64,000 bases of DNA from positions 12,090-76,089 of the forward strand of contig JAVBMX010000031.1 in the NCBI GenBank assembly GCA_031551885.1, written 5' to 3'. The notes under the pieces are model-generated. The model saw only the letters and a program-made list of their open reading frames with translations. It had not been told where the DNA came from and did no database searches. Positions 63,476-64,000 of this stretch are shown here, in pieces. Position numbers and translations under genes: made by a program. Numbering within the stretch: the stretch's first letter is position 1; each line of letters begins with the position of its first letter. The DNA is from Frigididesulfovibrio sp031551885 (lineage in GTDB: Bacteria > Desulfobacterota > Desulfovibrionia > Desulfovibrionales > Desulfovibrionaceae).

Positions 63476-63766
63476 ATGACCAAAGCGGATTTTGTCGTCG
63501 CATTGAAGCAGGCTCTTCCCGAAGTGTTCCCCACGAAAGCCGCTGCCGAAAAAGCCTACACGGCTTTCTGCGGCATCCTGGCCGGCGCCGCGTGCACGGA
63601 AGACGGCGCCCGGCTTCCCGGCGTCGGTTCCTTCGCTCTGACCAACCGCGCCGCCCGCACCGGGCGTAACCCGCGTACGGGCAAGGCCATTCGCATTCCG
63701 GCCCGCAAAGCCGTGAAGTTCACCCCGGCCCGTTCGCTGGCCGAAACGGCGAAAAAGAAAAAATAG
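63476..63766 (+). CDS. HU-family DNA-binding protein
   Basis: The 96-residue protein has the HU/IHF fold with the DNA-binding arm GRNPRTGKAIRIPARKAVKF near residue 60-80, and the dimer part LPGVGSFALTNRAARTGRNP. The C-terminal KKKK tail is basic. Its sequence is divergent from typical HU-alpha and HU-beta (MTKADFVVALKQALPEVFPT), so a specialised nucleoid role is possible. GAGGAGAAA lies before the ATG at 63476. The gene has its own promoter and terminator. Confidence 0.92.
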   Translation: MTKADFVVALKQALPEVFPTKAAAEKAYTAFCGILAGAACTEDGARLPGVGSFALTNRAARTGRNPRTGKAIRIPARKAVKFTPARSLAETAKKKK

Positions 63767-63780
63767 CCTGCTGATGCTTC

Positions 63781-63815
63781 GGCGGCCTTGAGAGTTCCTC
63801 AGGCCGCCTTTTTTA
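63781..63815 (+). terminator. Intrinsic terminator of HU-family gene
   Basis: A stem of about 11 bp with one bulged T (from GGCGGCC...GAG to CTC...GGCCGCC) is followed by six T residues. Confidence 0.9.
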
Positions 63816-63909
63816 TTGTCGAGAGGCCGCTCATTCGGGCGGCCTTGATTTTTGTTTCGATTGCGGCTTGCCAAGCGTGAACGCTTTTGCTAGAAACACC
63901 ACTTCACGC

Positions 63910-63999
63910 GGAGAGGTGTCCGAGCGGCCGAAGGAGCACGACTGGAAATCGTGTGTACCTTTACGGGTACCGAGAGTTCAAATCTCTCCCTCTCCGCCA
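63910..63999 (+). tRNA. tRNA-Ser (GGA anticodon)
   Basis: The 90-base tRNA has a 7-bp acceptor stem (GGAGAGG with CCTCTCC), a D-arm, an anticodon stem CACGA/TCGTG with anticodon GGA at 63944-63946, a long serine-type variable arm and a TTCAAAT T-loop. The 3' CCA is encoded. It decodes UCC and UCU. Confidence 0.97.
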
Positions 64000-64000
64000 G

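Overview
The window looks like a chromosomal segment of a GC-rich sulfate-reducing bacterium of the Desulfovibrio group (Desulfobacterota). The call rests on gene content: a complete hdrABC-floxABCD electron-bifurcation operon, an L-lactate permease, periplasmic haem-c (CxxCH) sensor kinases, two sigma-54 response regulators and many iron-sulfur proteins. No reference comparison was possible, so genus is left open. No prophage, CRISPR array or transposase gene was seen.

Layout. 0.1-5.6 kb (+): an aldehyde dehydrogenase broken by three single-base deletions, mtnA, an exported unknown and an AsmA-like protein. 5.7-9.7 kb (+): an orphan NtrC-type regulator, a predicted outer-membrane beta-barrel and a Crp/Fnr regulator. 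9.8-19.5 kb (+): hdrC-hdrB-hdrA-floxD, two tandem exported CxxC paralogues, then floxC-floxB-floxA, bounded by a promoter and a strong terminator. 19.7-24.4 kb (+): a VWA protein, an extradiol-dioxygenase-like protein, and a two-gene putative DNA-repair module (radical SAM protein plus DUF4130-type protein) behind a palindromic promoter. 24.6-29.1 kb (-): lactate permease and rpsF-rpsR-rplI-dnaB. 29.3-41.6 kb (-): a surface-carbohydrate pair, a haem-c hybrid kinase, ridA, a four-gene operon ending in moaA, and a radical SAM protein. 42.2-46.2 kb (+): a repeat-containing membrane protein coupled to nadK, an ARMT1/DUF89-like protein and a small acidic protein. 46.4-52.9 kb: a haem-c sensor kinase and sigma-54 regulator (-), divergent from a YeiH-like transporter with a 56-residue membrane partner (+) behind a matching -24/-12 promoter. 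53.2-58.9 kb: a chemoreceptor, an exported cyclophilin, a PncC/CinA-like protein, a binding protein fused to a dead cytidine-deaminase domain, and a Nudix hydrolase. 59.2-64 kb: rpmE, a DUF1385 membrane protein, prfA, cheX, a CII-like regulator, an HU-family protein and a tRNA-Ser(GGA).

How it fits together. The Hdr-Flox proteins should couple NAD(P)H oxidation to reduction of ferredoxin and a disulfide-type acceptor. The kinase-regulator-transporter locus reads as one redox- or ligand-sensing circuit. Between genes there are several families of hairpin-rich repeats, mostly at gene 3' ends. Some keep base pairing while changing sequence from copy to copy. Together with the binding-protein/pseudo-deaminase fusion and the CxxC pair inside the Hdr-Flox operon, they are the least explained parts of the window.
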